Below, piece after piece: positions 35,377 to 44,935 of a stretch of 64,000 nt of DNA. Both the position numbers and the translations under genes were made by a program. How positions within the stretch are numbered: position 1 is the stretch's first letter; each line of letters opens with the position of its first letter. This stretch comes from Pseudomonadota bacterium (GTDB taxonomy: Bacteria > Pseudomonadota > Gammaproteobacteria > Xanthomonadales > Rhodanobacteraceae). The notes beneath the pieces are model-generated. The model was not told the origin of the DNA and made no database searches. It saw only the letters and a list, made by a program, of their open reading frames with translations. The DNA lies in NCBI GenBank assembly GCA_021795435.1, contig JAJYPJ010000009.1, positions 1 to 64,000 on the forward strand, given 5' to 3'.

Positions 35377-36104
35377 CAGTGCAGTTCTCGCGCCGCGGTC
35401 CGTTTCGTCGGGCGATCCTCGCGCACGATTCGACCGTCGCCCAGATAGAGCACGCGATGAGCCATGCGCGCGATGTCGGCGTTGTGCGTAATGACGACGG
35501 TCGTGGTGCCAAGCTCCGCATTCACGCGCTCCAGTGCCTCGAGAACGCGCACGCCCGTTGCCGAGTCCAACGCCCCTGTCGGCTCATCGCAAAGCAGAAC
35601 CGCGGGGCGTTTGGCGATGGCGCGGGCGATTGCGACTCGCTGCTGTTCGCCTCCGGAAAGCTGCGCCGGGAAATGGTCCATCCGATTGGCGAGGTCGACT
35701 CGCTCAAGCGCTTGCTCGGGGGTCATCGGGTCGACCGCGAGGTCGGTGACGATGGCCACGTTTTCCCGAGCGGTGAGGCTGGGGATAAGGTTGTAGAACT
35801 GGAATACAAACCCAACGTGATCGCGACGAAAGCGCGTCAGCTCACGCGGAGTGGCGTGGGTCAGGTGGTGGCCCTCGTACCAGACGTCCCCCGACGTCGG
35901 AACGTCCAGTCCCCCCAGTATGTTGAGCAGGGTCGATTTGCCGCTGCCGGATGGCCCCAACAACACCACGAATTCGCCACGATGAAGGTCGAGATCCACG
36001 CCGCGAAGGGCCTGAACCTCGATTTCACCCATTCGGTAGGTTTTGGTCAGCCCGCGGGCACGGAACACAGGACCATCGGCAGCTGGCGTCGCTGTGGGAG
36101 CCAT
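35373..36104 (-). CDS. ABC transporter ATPase, MacB/LolD type
   Basis: 243 residues from the ATG at 36104, preceded by GGAG at a good distance; a GTG at 36137 is less likely. Walker A is GPSGSGKST, signature LSGGEQQR, Walker [13 protein letters not shown] and H-loop VITHNAD, with [17 protein letters not shown] at the Q-loop, all as in MacB/LolD. It is the energy subunit of the FtsX permease and HlyD-type adaptor that follow. The pattern [15 protein letters not shown] is typical of this subfamily. The operon reads ATPase-permease-adaptor toward lower coordinates. Confidence 0.93.
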   Translation of the reverse strand: MAPTATPAADGPVFRARGLTKTYRMGEIEVQALRGVDLDLHRGEFVVLLGPSGSGKSTLLNILGGLDVPTSGDVWYEGHHLTHATPRELTRFRRDHVGFVFQFYNLIPSLTARENVAIVTDLAVDPMTPEQALERVDLANRMDHFPAQLSGGEQQRVAIARAIAKRPAVLLCDEPTGALDSATGVRVLEALERVNAELGTTTVVITHNADIARMAHRVLYLGDGRIVREDRPTKRTAARELHW

Positions 36105-36340
36105 ATCCGCTCCATCCAGAGCGCCACGGCGACGCACGGAGACAGCCGCCAGCCGGGCGGGGAAGCCAAAGTGGGCGACGATCGCCCACCCCTATGGGCA
36201 GTATGTCACGAGCTGGCCTTGACCGATCGCGGTGTCGGGCCGCAGGCGATGGGGCGCCCTCCGGGCCATGGCGGTGGGGGTTCTCATGGACCAGCGTTTG
36301 AAGGATTACCATCCGCTTCCCCCCAACAAGGAGCATCGAG

Positions 36341-36847
36341 ATGAATCCCCTGATGTACGAAGCCTCTGTGACCGTGTTTGAGCGCAGCTTGAAGGCGCTG
36401 GATGCCATCCTCGACAAGGCTGCTACGCACGCCGCCAGCAAGGGCTTCGACGTTGCCGTATTGCTAGGCGCCCGGCTGGCGCCAGACATGTTCACGCTGA
36501 CTCGGCAGGTGCAGATCGCTTGCGACACCGCCAAGGGCGCCGCTGCACGCCTCGCCGGTGTCGAGGTGCCGAAGCACGAGGACACCGAAGTCACTTTGCC
36601 TGAACTGAAGGCACGCATCGCCAAGACCTTGGCATTTGTTGCCGGCATCCCCGCGACCGCATTCGCCGGCAGTGACGATCGCCAGGTCATGCTCACGGTA
36701 CGCAAGCAATCCGTGCAGATGCGGGGCGCCGACTACCTGTTCGCTCGCGCGCTGCCCAATTTGTTTTTCCACATCACGACGGCGTACGCAATCCTTCGCC
36801 ACAACGGCGTGGAGATCGGCAAGGCCGACTATCTCGGAACGCAATGA
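36341..36847 (+). CDS. DUF1993 family protein
   Basis: 168 residues, mainly helical, from MNPLMYEASVTVFERSLKALDAIL to YAILRHNGVEIGKADYLG. The last block, LPNLFFHITTAYAILRHNGVEIGK, is the most recognisable DUF1993 stretch and resembles the DinB/YfiT four-helix metal-binding folds, to which DUF1993 belongs. Whether a metal is bound is unclear; only the His in FFHITTAY is well placed. No function is established. It stands alone, convergent with the DoxX-like gene. Confidence 0.85.
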   Translation: MNPLMYEASVTVFERSLKALDAILDKAATHAASKGFDVAVLLGARLAPDMFTLTRQVQIACDTAKGAAARLAGVEVPKHEDTEVTLPELKARIAKTLAFVAGIPATAFAGSDDRQVMLTVRKQSVQMRGADYLFARALPNLFFHITTAYAILRHNGVEIGKADYLGTQ

Positions 36848-36957
36848 GCGAAGCGGGGCACGGTGGGTCGTCGGGCGAAGGCTTGCTTTCGGCCATCGGT
36901 GCTTGCTTGCATCAGGATGGTGCGGCATCGCGAAAGCCGATGCCAGCTTCGCTGGCC

Positions 36958-37734
36958 CTAGCGAGGGGCAAGCCAAGGTCTGCCCGAGTAAGACTCCGCA
37001 ATCACCCATGCACTGGCTGCAAGCGCCCATGTGACGAGGAATTCTCCCTGCTGGAATGCGCTCGCGCGGCTTGCTGCCACGCGAGGCAACCACACCAGAA
37101 CGAGAAAAAAGCCCATTTGCACTGCCGTCAGGGTAGCCGCCAACCGCGCATACCTGTTTATGAGGATCGCCGCCGCCGCTGCGAGATAGGCTCCGCCAGT
37201 GAAATAGGCCCAAGCAACGTGAGACGGCAACCAGTAGGGCACAAGCGGTGCGGTTAGATCGAGGTAGGCGAAATGGGAAAGGCCGAACGAGATCAGCGCA
37301 AGACCATACGCGGTTCTGGCGATGCGCAGGCCACGGGGCCCCGTAATGATCGCCAGCCATCGCCGATCCCATTCGCTTGCGAGGCGTCCATAAAGCACCC
37401 ACGAGCCGGCAACCAGGACGGCGGTCTCGCCGCAGCTCTGATAGGACCCCTCAACGGTGGGCGCAAGCACAATCAAGCGCAATTTGAACAGCATCCAGAG
37501 AAGCAGAAACGCGGCCAAGACGCGTGCAGCCATCGTGGCCGTGCGCTTCCACAACAGGCCGATGCCACATCCCAAGGCGAGCAACGCGGAGAGATCTGCG
37601 AGCGCTCCCTGTTCGGCCATCCAGGTCGGCACAGGCTCCAGTATGGCGATGTAGTTCCCTTGGATCAGCCCGACGATCCCAAGGACCAGAAGGGTGGTTC
37701 CCAGAAGGATCTGACCTGGAGTTTGGCTGCGCAT
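36958..37734 (-). CDS. DoxX-like integral membrane protein
   Basis: 258 residues from the ATG at 37734, which has GAGGGG just upstream (a TTG four codons earlier is less likely). Seven or eight hydrophobic helices; LRIARTAYGLALISFGLSHFAYLDLTAPLVPYWLPSHVAWAYFTGGAYL near residues 145-195 resembles a DoxX/DoxD-like unit, with the first half less clear. Function unknown. The strong hydrophobicity and absence of catalytic residues suggest an inner-membrane accessory or redox-related protein. Confidence 0.75.
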   Translation of the reverse strand: MRSQTPGQILLGTTLLVLGIVGLIQGNYIAILEPVPTWMAEQGALADLSALLALGCGIGLLWKRTATMAARVLAAFLLLWMLFKLRLIVLAPTVEGSYQSCGETAVLVAGSWVLYGRLASEWDRRWLAIITGPRGLRIARTAYGLALISFGLSHFAYLDLTAPLVPYWLPSHVAWAYFTGGAYLAAAAAILINRYARLAATLTAVQMGFFLVLVWLPRVAASRASAFQQGEFLVTWALAASAWVIAESYSGRPWLAPR

Positions 37735-38044
37735 GGCCCCTCGCAATCGGGTTATTGCCGGTCAATGTCAGCGAACTGCAGGTACCGAAGCAACAGTGAC
37801 GCACTGGAGTTGCGGACGAACTCCTCGACCACTCCGATCGACTCACGAGCACATCAGCCGAGGTCGTGATGCGGGCCCGAACTTGATCGCGTGGCTTGGC
37901 GTTCAGGATGATCGCTATGCAAGGGACGCGTCAAACGCCATTTCATCTGCATCGCTGACAGGATTTGGACGATGGGCTTCACCCATGTGGGTGGAAAGCG
38001 TCGTCTTAGTTGGTCAGACGTGTCCAATTCCGAGGACAAGTCCC

Positions 38045-38299
38045 ATGCGCATCGTCAGTTTCTTCGAAGCCCGCAACACCCTCAAGCAGGTCTCTGATCG
38101 GGTCGTCGAGGATGCCGATCTGACCGTGATCACGCGTCGCGATGCGCCCCACGCCGCGGTCATGTCGCTGGATACCTTGACCAGCTGGATGGAAACCGTT
38201 CACCTACGCAAGGCCCCGGGCAATGCCGCGCATCTGGCAAAGTCGATTGGCCAGCTGCGCGCCGACACGCTGCGCGCACGCCTCCTGACCGGTGCCTGA
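38045..38299 (+). CDS. Phd/YefM-family antitoxin lacking an intact toxin
   Basis: 84 residues from the ATG at 38045, beginning MRIVSFFEARNTLKQVSDRVVED. This is the Phd/YefM DNA-binding half: strand-helix, VITRRDAPHAAVMSLDTLTSWMETVHL, then a disordered C-terminus (LRADTLRARLLTG) that would wrap a toxin. YefM normally represses its own operon and neutralises YoeB, an mRNA interferase. Immediately after the stop is only a short YoeB-like stretch, so the antitoxin is orphaned. It may still act as a repressor or neutralise a YoeB elsewhere. Confidence 0.82.
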   Translation: MRIVSFFEARNTLKQVSDRVVEDADLTVITRRDAPHAAVMSLDTLTSWMETVHLRKAPGNAAHLAKSIGQLRADTLRARLLTGA

Positions 38300-38338
38300 G
38301 GCTACCTGTTCGGGACGGCGGCCGCCTGGAACGATTAC
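38300..38338 (+). pseudogene. remnant of a YoeB-like toxin gene
   Basis: In frame with the antitoxin, the codons directly after its stop read G-Y-L-F-G-T-A-A-A-W-N-D-Y. YoeB-family toxins typically have an AW-x-DY block near residue 10 (known from the family). The similarity stops after Tyr at 38338, two bases before a 13-bp repeat (CGGACACTTTATG). No usable start codon remains and the frame ends at 38362. The short match is suggestive rather than proven. Confidence 0.5.
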
Positions 38339-38339
38339 C

Positions 38340-38394
38340 CGGACACTTTATGCTTAAAGTGAAATGATAAAGTGGCCAAAACGGACACTTTATG
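38340..38394. repeat. 7-mer repeat cluster (CACTTTA/TAAAGTG), possible insertion-sequence end
   Basis: Four copies of one heptamer in two orientations: CACTTTA at 38345 and 38387, TAAAGTG at 38356 and 38368. The 13-mer CGGACACTTTATG is directly repeated at 38340-38352 and 38382-38394. Clusters of short repeats like this occur at transposon ends where a transposase binds, and this one starts exactly where the toxin remnant stops. No transposase gene is next to it, so if it was an element it is now deleted. The family is not known. Confidence 0.45.
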
Positions 38395-38427
38395 GTTTCC
38401 AGCACAAGACACCGTGAGATATCAATT

Positions 38428-38503
<76 letters not shown>

Positions 38504-38569
38504 TATGTTGCTGCGTGCTCGCCGCAGCGTAGCCGTCGAAAGATCCCCGACAGGCGCGAGTGCTGCTTC

Positions 38570-39184
38570 TCAGTTTCCAGCGCTGCCCGGATAGCTCAGG
38601 CTGAGCCCGGCCCCCTGGACGGTCTCGACCCAATCAATCTTGATCCCCCGTGCGCGTTGCGCACTCGCAGGATCAAGGCGGATTTCCAAGCCGTTCGCGA
38701 TCGTCACGATGTCACTGGGGCGCGCGGGAGCGAGTTGGAACCCAGCCGAGCGATCAGGCCCGATTTCCAGATGGAGCGCCATCTCGGGGTTCTCCGCCAA
38801 GCCGGCGCGAATGGCCTCTGCGGCCTTGTCGGTGATGATGATGGTCGGCGGAGTGCGATCCGGGGGCGGCAGGCCCAGAGCCTGCTGCAGCTCGCCCGAG
38901 CCGTACATTTGACGAATGATGTCCGCACCGCCGACGAGTTCGCCGCCGATATAGAGCTGCGGGATGGTCGGCCAGTTGCCGTAGAGCTTGATGCCCTCGC
39001 GAATCTCCATGTCTTCAAGGACGTTGACGGTATGGTAGTCGGGGAGCAGCTCGTTCAGGACGTTGGTGGCGGCGGCTGAAAAGCCACATTGCGGCTGCTG
39101 GCGGGTGCCTTTCATGAAAAGCACCACGCGGTGCTGGCTAAGCATCGATTCGATGCGTGCGCGAGTTTCGGGCGAGAGGGACAT
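38570..39184 (-). CDS. monothiol glutaredoxin (Grx4 type) fused to a HesB-like domain
   Basis: 204 residues from the ATG at 39184. Residues 1-105 are a Grx4/GrxD monothiol glutaredoxin: VVLFMKGTRQQPQCGFS with Cys33 in CGFS, WPTIPQLYIGGELVGGADII. Residues about 112-200 resemble an A-type Fe-S carrier (HesB/IscA/ErpA): ITDKAAEAIRAGLAENP, LHLEIGP, ISLDGLEIRLDPASAQRARGIKIDWVE-like. The three cysteines that bind the cluster in A-type carriers are all absent; the only cysteine in the protein is Cys33. The glutaredoxin part would still bind a [2Fe-2S] cluster with glutathione. The second domain is probably structural or a partner-docking module. Confidence 0.85.
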   Translation of the reverse strand: MSLSPETRARIESMLSQHRVVLFMKGTRQQPQCGFSAAATNVLNELLPDYHTVNVLEDMEIREGIKLYGNWPTIPQLYIGGELVGGADIIRQMYGSGELQQALGLPPPDRTPPTIIITDKAAEAIRAGLAENPEMALHLEIGPDRSAGFQLAPARPSDIVTIANGLEIRLDPASAQRARGIKIDWVETVQGAGLSLSYPGSAGN

Positions 39185-39295
39185 GGGCACATCCGGTGGG
39201 TCAGTGCCGCCCATTTTAGCGCGTCAACGCGAGTGGGCTTGTATGCAGCGTAGGCGACTCAATATCGACCGTTCATTGGGACAAACGGAGCCATC

Positions 39296-39832
39296 ATGGA
39301 AAGCTTTCATGCCACCACGATCGTCAGTGTCCGTCGCGCGGGGCGCGTGGTCATGGCCGGCGATGGCCAGGTGACACTCGGAAGCACGGTCATGAAGGCC
39401 AATGCCCGAAAGGTCAGGCGTTTGGGCGAGGGGCGTGTCATCGCGGGATTCGCCGGCGCGACTGCAGATGCCTTCACGTTGTTTGAGCTCTTCGAGGACA
39501 AGCTCACCCGCTTCAACGGCAACCTTACGCGCGCGGCGGTTGAGCTTGCCAAGGACTGGCGGACGGAGCGTCGCCTCGGAAAGCTGGAGGCGCTTCTGGC
39601 GGTTGCGGATCCGCAGGCTTCATTGCTCATTTCGGGGAACGGCGATGTCATTGAACCCGAAGACGGATTGATTGCCATTGGTTCCGGCGGACCTTATGCG
39701 TTGGCGGCGGCACGCGCACTACTTGCCAACACGGATTTGGATGCACGTCGGGTTGCCGAAAGCGCGCTGGCGATCGCAGGCCAGATTTGCATCTACACGA
39801 ACTCCAACATCACCGTCGAAGAGCTCGACTAA
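39296..39832 (+). CDS. hslV: ATP-dependent protease peptidase subunit HslV (ClpQ)
   Basis: 178 residues. The mature catalytic Thr is in [11 protein letters not shown], here preceded by the short leader MESFH-A, the xanthomonad type of propeptide instead of a bare Met; removal of the leader must expose the Thr. [41 protein letters not shown] and [19 protein letters not shown] are the standard HslV blocks, and the protein ends NITVEELD. The double-ring peptidase works with HslU to degrade misfolded proteins. hslU follows 69 bp later. Confidence 0.97.
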   Translation: MESFHATTIVSVRRAGRVVMAGDGQVTLGSTVMKANARKVRRLGEGRVIAGFAGATADAFTLFELFEDKLTRFNGNLTRAAVELAKDWRTERRLGKLEALLAVADPQASLLISGNGDVIEPEDGLIAIGSGGPYALAAARALLANTDLDARRVAESALAIAGQICIYTNSNITVEELD

Positions 39833-39901
39833 TGCAGTCAAGCGGGCTTTGGCGCCCACACGTTTTCTAGAGACAGCCCAACCTTTCCAGGCAGCACCGC
39901 C

Positions 39902-41239
39902 ATGTCAGAACTGACGCCCCGCGAAATTGTCAACGCGCTTGACAAGCACATCATCGGACAGGCTTCGGCCAAGCGCGCCGTTGCCATTGCCTTGCGTAAC
40001 CGCTGGAGGCGAATCCAGCTGCCGCCGGACCTGCGCGAGGAAATCACGCCCAAGAATATCCTGATGATCGGACCCACCGGCGTGGGCAAGACGGAAATCG
40101 CGCGACGTCTCGCCAGTCTGGCGAACGCACCGTTCCTGAAGGTCGAGGCAACCAAATTCACGGAGGTCGGCTACGTCGGCAAGGACGTCGAGTCCATCGT
40201 GCGGGATCTGGTGGACATCGCCTACAAAATGGTCCGCGCCCAGGCCGCTGCGCGTGTCCACAGTCGCGCCGAAGATGCGGCTGAAGAGCGTCTTCTCGAT
40301 GCGCTATTGCCACGGCGGGGCGGCTGGGAGGCCTCGACCGGCGGGGAATCGGCCGATGGGGACACCCGGCAGAAGCTTCGCAAGCAACTTCGGGAAGGGA
40401 CGCTCGATGCGCGCTCCGTTGAGCTGGAGCTTGCGCAGCCGGTGTCCCACGCAGAAATCCTGACGCCGCCCGGCATGGAAGAGATGGGCCAGCAACTGCG
40501 ACAAATGTTCCAGTCGATGGGTGGCGGCCGTGCACAACGACGAAGCCTGTCGGTGGCCGAGGCGCGGAGAGCACTGACGGAGGACGAAGCCGGCAAATTA
40601 CTGAACGACGAAGAGTTGCGACAAGAGGCGGTCAGCTTGGCCGAGCAGCACGGCATCGTCTTCCTAGACGAGATCGACAAGATTGCCCAGCGCGGGGGTT
40701 CGGCGGGCACGACCACGGGCGTAAGCCGCGAGGGCGTCCAGCGCGATCTGCTGCCATTGGTGGAGGGCACCACGGTCTCGACCCGCTACGGGCCAGTACG
40801 TTCCGACCACGTGCTCTTCATCGCTTCCGGAGCCTTTTCCCTCGCCAAGCCATCGGACCTCATTCCCGAGCTTCAGGGGCGTCTTCCGATACGCGTCGAG
40901 CTGCAAGCACTATCCGTGGCCGACTTCGAGCGCATCCTCACCGAACCGCGCCATGCGCTGACTCTGCAATACCGGGAGCTGCTGGCGACGGAGGGGGTGG
41001 AGCTCGAGTTCCGCCCGGATGGGGTGCGGCGCCTCGCCGAGCTTGCGTGGCAGATCAATAGTCGTACAGAGAACATCGGCGCACGCCGCTTGGCTACGGT
41101 CATGGAGCGCCTCGTGGAGTCGATCTCCTTCGAAGCGCCCGATAAATCCGGCGAAAAATACATTATCGACGAGAAATTCGTGAACAAGGTTCTGGCTAGC
41201 CTCGCGGCCGACGAAGACCTGTCTCGTTACATTCTCTGA
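39902..41239 (+). CDS. hslU: ATP-dependent protease unfoldase subunit HslU (ClpY)
   Basis: A 445-residue AAA+ unfoldase. Walker [10 protein letters not shown] at 57-65; [25 protein letters not shown] carries the pore-loop motif GYVG; an intermediate domain at about 110-230; Walker [10 protein letters not shown]; sensor elements in [31 protein letters not shown]-terminal tail DLSRYIL, which docks in HslV. Length is typical. Together with HslV it forms a heat-inducible bacterial proteasome homologue. A GC-rich hairpin follows at about 41278-41297 without a T-run. Confidence 0.97.
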   Translation: MSELTPREIVNALDKHIIGQASAKRAVAIALRNRWRRIQLPPDLREEITPKNILMIGPTGVGKTEIARRLASLANAPFLKVEATKFTEVGYVGKDVESIVRDLVDIAYKMVRAQAAARVHSRAEDAAEERLLDALLPRRGGWEASTGGESADGDTRQKLRKQLREGTLDARSVELELAQPVSHAEILTPPGMEEMGQQLRQMFQSMGGGRAQRRSLSVAEARRALTEDEAGKLLNDEELRQEAVSLAEQHGIVFLDEIDKIAQRGGSAGTTTGVSREGVQRDLLPLVEGTTVSTRYGPVRSDHVLFIASGAFSLAKPSDLIPELQGRLPIRVELQALSVADFERILTEPRHALTLQYRELLATEGVELEFRPDGVRRLAELAWQINSRTENIGARRLATVMERLVESISFEAPDKSGEKYIIDEKFVNKVLASLAADEDLSRYIL

Positions 41240-41349
41240 ACCTCGCGCCGACCTCGGGCTGGTAAGCTGACCCACCCGCGGGCTGGAAATGGCCCGCAAG
41301 CGCCATCGGCGCGCGCCCCCCCTTCCCGTTGTTGCGATCCATCACGTCC

Positions 41350-41964
41350 ATGGGCACGATCATTCCCTTGAAACCACCGGGCTTTCGGGCCCGATTGCGC
41401 GAGGCCCACGCCAACGGTGTGCTGGTCCGCGTCTGGCGAAGCAATCTCGAGCACGGCAGCTTCTGCGGTTACATCGCGGGCATTGGGCGCGAGTACTTCC
41501 TGCTGTCTGTGGTGGGCGACACGCTGGGATTCGATGGTTTGTATGCGATGCGCCATCGTGATCTCACCGAGCTGGAGGCACCGGAGGAGCACGCCGGATT
41601 CATCACGCGAGCCCTGTCGCTTCGCCAGATCGAAGTGCCTCGGCCCCAAGACTTCCCGCTGGACGACATCGAGCAGGTGGTACGCGCCGCGAGTTGCCAC
41701 GGCCCGGTGATCGGGGTCCACGTCGATTCGGAGGAAGAGTCGGAGGTCTGCTACGTAGGGCGCCTGCTCAGCGTGGAAGATGATGGATTCAACATGCAGG
41801 AACTTTCGCCAGACGCCGAGTGGCTGCGCGAACCGTCCTTCTTCGCGTGGACCGAGGTCTCCACCGTCAGTTTTCGCGAGCCCTATGGATTGGCGCTGGC
41901 GGAGGTGGCCGGTGCTGCGCCGCCGATCGTGCAGGATGGCTCGGACGTCGGGCGCCTCCATTGA
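41350..41964 (+). CDS. conserved protein of unknown function downstream of hslVU
   Basis: 204 residues from the ATG at 41350 (a TTG at 41329 is in frame but less likely). Mostly beta-strand with mixed charged loops; FCGYIAGIGREYFLLSVVGDTLGFDGLYAMRHRDLTELEAP looks like an RNA-binding Sm-like strand set, but I cannot assign a family. It sits between hslU and DUF971, overlaps the TTG start of DUF971 by 4 bp, and this placement is what I recall from related genomes. No signal peptide or catalytic motif is seen. Confidence 0.7.
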   Translation: MGTIIPLKPPGFRARLREAHANGVLVRVWRSNLEHGSFCGYIAGIGREYFLLSVVGDTLGFDGLYAMRHRDLTELEAPEEHAGFITRALSLRQIEVPRPQDFPLDDIEQVVRAASCHGPVIGVHVDSEEESEVCYVGRLLSVEDDGFNMQELSPDAEWLREPSFFAWTEVSTVSFREPYGLALAEVAGAAPPIVQDGSDVGRLH

Positions 41965-42314
41965 TCAACGCACCCGCGGAATTGCGCCTGCGTCGTGCAG
42001 AGCGAATGCTCGAGGTCCGATGGACCGACGGCACGGTTTACGCGTTGCCCCTGGAATACTTGCGCACGCATTCGCCCAGCGCCGAGGTCCAGGGCCATGG
42101 GCCGGGCCAGGAAGTGCTGGTTGCAGGGAAGCGCAACGTCGGCGTTGATTCGATCGAGCCTGTCGGACAATACGGCATCCTGCTGCGTTTCGACGACGGC
42201 CATCAGACGGGGATATTCAGTTGGGACACGCTGGCCCGGCTCGGTCGTGACCAGACGCGCAACTGGTCGAACTATCTGGATGCGCTCCAGCGTGCGGGCC
42301 TCGCCCGCGACTAA
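41961..42314 (+). CDS. DUF971 (GBBH-like N-terminal) protein
   Basis: 117 residues from a TTG start at 41961 that overlaps the preceding stop (TTGA). No ATG is available at the domain start, so a TTG start is needed; it gives (M)INAPAELRLRRAERMLEVRWTDG. The domain continues YALPLEYLRTHSPSAEVQGHG, VDSIEPVGQYGILLRFDDGHQTGIFSWDTLARLG, the standard DUF971 pattern with GIFSWDTL. Related domains are found in iron-sulfur or gamma-butyrobetaine hydroxylase-like proteins; a role in Fe-S or redox assembly is suggested but unproven. The protein is complete and compact. Confidence 0.87.
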   Translation: MINAPAELRLRRAERMLEVRWTDGTVYALPLEYLRTHSPSAEVQGHGPGQEVLVAGKRNVGVDSIEPVGQYGILLRFDDGHQTGIFSWDTLARLGRDQTRNWSNYLDALQRAGLARD

Positions 42315-42353
42315 CAGGGACTTGATTGGCCTCTCCGAGGACGAGGCGTGGAT

Positions 42354-44540
42354 TCAGCAAGGCTGAAGGCGAGCGTAGGCGAGGACGAGCCACTTGCTTC
42401 CAGCCTCGGCAAAATTCACCTGGACGCGGGTGTGCGCCCCCCCGCCTTCCGAGGCCGTTATGACGCCCTCACCAAATTGCGCATGGCGTACCCGCTGGCC
42501 AAGGCGCAGCGATTGCGACTCGGTGACATGCGACTCGCGAGCGTGCTCGCGCGGCACGTAAGCCGGCTGGCTGACGAGGACACGCGGGCGGACTTCGTCG
42601 ATCAGCGTGCCCGGCAATTCGGCGAGGAACCGTGACGGGCGGCCCAGGATCACGCTGCCGTGGAGGCGACGCGATTCCGCGTAACTCAGGACCAGACGTC
42701 CGCGTGCCCGGGTAATGCCGACGTAGGCCAAGCGACGTTCTTCCTCCAGTCGATCGGCCTCGTCGATGGACTTCTGCGACGGGAACAGGCCCTCTTCAAG
42801 CCCCACCAGGAATACGACGGGAAACTCGAGCCCCTTGGCCGAGTGCAGCGTCATCAATTGCACGCAGTCGGTGCCGGCCTCACCCTGTGCCTCGCCAGCC
42901 TCCAATGCCGCGTGGCCAAGGAATGCAGCTAGCGCACCCAGTCCAGCCTCAACGTCCTCGGCGCTCGGTTGAAACCGGGCGGCCACGCTGATCAATTCGT
43001 CCAGGTTCTCGATCCGCGATTCCGCGTTTCCGCGGCCGTCCTTCTCGTAGAAGCCGCGAAGATCGGACAGGGCAAGCATCTGTCGCACGTGCTCGGGTAG
43101 CGTCAACCCACCGTCAATGTCCGGCGCGCCGGAGGCAATGCGCTTAACCAGATCCATGAATCCACGCAGCGCGCTGGCGGCTCGTGAAGGAAGCCCACCT
43201 TCCCCGAGCAGGGCCTCCGCAGCCTGCCACAGGGGAAGCTGCGCGGCACGAGCCTGCATGCGCAGCGCATCCATCGTGCGTTCGCCGATTCCACGTGGCG
43301 GGGTGTTGACGGCGCGCTCGAACGCCGCGTCATCGCGAGGATTCGCGGCGAGGCGCAAGTAGGCCATCGCGTCGCGGATTTCAGCGCGCTCGAAAAAGCG
43401 CAGGCCACCATAAACGCGATAGCCGATTCGTGCAGCAAGGAGCGCCTCCTCGAGCACGCGCGACTGCGCGTTGGATCGGTACAACACCGCGCAATCACTG
43501 GCCAATCCGCCCGCCTCCAAGTGCGAGGCGATTCGCTGCACGACGAATTGAGCCTCGTCCTGCTCGTTGTAGGCGGCATAAAGCGCGATTCGCGAGCCTG
43601 CGTCACCCGCTGTCCACAGCTTTTTGCCAAGACGCGTCCCGTTGTGGGCAATCAGTGCGTTGGCCGCGGCCAGGATTGTCGCGCTTGAGCGATAGTTCTG
43701 CTCCAGTCGGAGTGTTCGCGCGCCCGGAAAATCGTTGAGGAAATGCTGGACGTTTTCAACCCTGGCGCCGCGCCAGCCGTAGATGGCCTGATCGTCGTCG
43801 CCTACGGCAAAAACCTGCCCGGTGCTGCCGGCGATCACCCGGATCCACGCATACTGCAGGGTGTTCGTATCCTGGAATTCGTCGATCAGCAAATGTCGCC
43901 AGCGTTCCCGGTAATGAGCCAGGATCGCGGGCTGCTCCAGCATCAATTCATGCGCGCGAAGCAGCAGCTCGGCGAAATCGACAAGGCCAGCGCGCTGGCA
44001 GGCCTCCTCGTAAGCCCGGTAGATGTCGATATGTGCGCGCGTCGCGGCATGGCCCCGATGCTCGAGCATGTGCGGGCGCCTGCCCTCGTCCTTCCACGCG
44101 TTGATCTGCCACGTCGCCTGCCGAGCCGGGAAGTGCGACTCGTCGAGACCCAGTCCCGCAATGACGCGCTTCACGAGCCGCTGCTGGTCATCGGCATCGA
44201 GTATCTGGAACTGCTCCGGAAGGCGCGCCTCCAGCCAGTGTCGGCGCAGCAAACGGTGCGCAATGCCGTGGAACGTTCCAACCGACAGGCCCTTCGTCAG
44301 GCTTGGCAGTAGCGAATCCAGGCGTCCCCGCATCTCGCCGGCGGCCTTGTTGGTGAATGTCACCGCCAGAATGGCCCAGGGGGGGACGTGTCCGACCTCG
44401 ATGAGCCAAGCAATGCGGTGGGTGAGGACGCGGGTCTTTCCGGAGCCGGCCCCGGCGAGCACCAAAAGGTGGCCGCCCTCAGCGCTGACCGCGTCGCGTT
44501 GGGCGGGGTTGAGCGCGTCGAGCAAGTGAGATACATCCAT
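42354..44540 (-). CDS. uvrD: DNA helicase II UvrD
   Basis: A 728-residue SF1A helicase. Walker A AGAGSGKT at 29-36; the 3'-5' helicase motifs follow: VTFTNKAAGEM (Ia), LIDEFQDTN (II), VGDDDQAIYGWRGA (III), and LRLEQNYRSSATILAAANALI (IV). The C-terminal half has VQLMTLHSAKGLEFPVVFLVGLEEG and RRLAYVGITRARGRLVLSYAESR, with the UvrD tail near the end (LGQRVRHAQFGEGVITASEG). UvrD works in nucleotide-excision and mismatch repair and removes RecA filaments. Length and architecture are complete. Convergent with DUF971. Confidence 0.96.
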   Translation of the reverse strand: MDVSHLLDALNPAQRDAVSAEGGHLLVLAGAGSGKTRVLTHRIAWLIEVGHVPPWAILAVTFTNKAAGEMRGRLDSLLPSLTKGLSVGTFHGIAHRLLRRHWLEARLPEQFQILDADDQQRLVKRVIAGLGLDESHFPARQATWQINAWKDEGRRPHMLEHRGHAATRAHIDIYRAYEEACQRAGLVDFAELLLRAHELMLEQPAILAHYRERWRHLLIDEFQDTNTLQYAWIRVIAGSTGQVFAVGDDDQAIYGWRGARVENVQHFLNDFPGARTLRLEQNYRSSATILAAANALIAHNGTRLGKKLWTAGDAGSRIALYAAYNEQDEAQFVVQRIASHLEAGGLASDCAVLYRSNAQSRVLEEALLAARIGYRVYGGLRFFERAEIRDAMAYLRLAANPRDDAAFERAVNTPPRGIGERTMDALRMQARAAQLPLWQAAEALLGEGGLPSRAASALRGFMDLVKRIASGAPDIDGGLTLPEHVRQMLALSDLRGFYEKDGRGNAESRIENLDELISVAARFQPSAEDVEAGLGALAAFLGHAALEAGEAQGEAGTDCVQLMTLHSAKGLEFPVVFLVGLEEGLFPSQKSIDEADRLEEERRLAYVGITRARGRLVLSYAESRRLHGSVILGRPSRFLAELPGTLIDEVRPRVLVSQPAYVPREHARESHVTESQSLRLGQRVRHAQFGEGVITASEGGGAHTRVQVNFAEAGSKWLVLAYARLQPC

Positions 44541-44935
44541 CAGCCCATTGTATCGGTCGAAGCAGAACGACAGGGGTCGAGCCCTGGAGGTGCATTCAGC
44601 CGCCCTGTGCCGAGGCCGCGATCGGCGGCAGCGCGCCGCGCCGGCCTGACCGTTGGTCGATGGGTGCTGGGGCGATTGCCCGAATGAAGCCGAATGCGAA
44701 TCCGCATCTGGCTGCTATTCCTGCAGCTGGCAACCTCGCCTCCGGCGCGACGCCGTTTCACGTTCCTACCGGCGGGGCGAGCAGGCGACCTCCGGGTTGA
44801 AGCGGCCATGTCGGGCTGCGGGGCCCCAGAACGCCGCGACGTGGTCCTTTTGCGCCGAGGTTTCGGCGATCCGACACAGGCTATTTCGGCATTTGATCCG
44901 GTCGCTTGCGTGGCTGATGGCGAGGTCGGCGCACC
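44541..44935. other. intergenic interval between uvrD and a reductase gene
   Basis: 395 bp. It contains the start-side of uvrD (minus strand) and the stop-side of the reductase gene (minus strand). A possible 105-codon plus-strand frame from 44694 shows no recognisable domain, and I treat it as noise. No repeat, tRNA or clear terminator is seen. The AT-rich promoter of uvrD would lie next to 44541 but no strong -35/-10 pair is evident. Confidence 0.4.
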
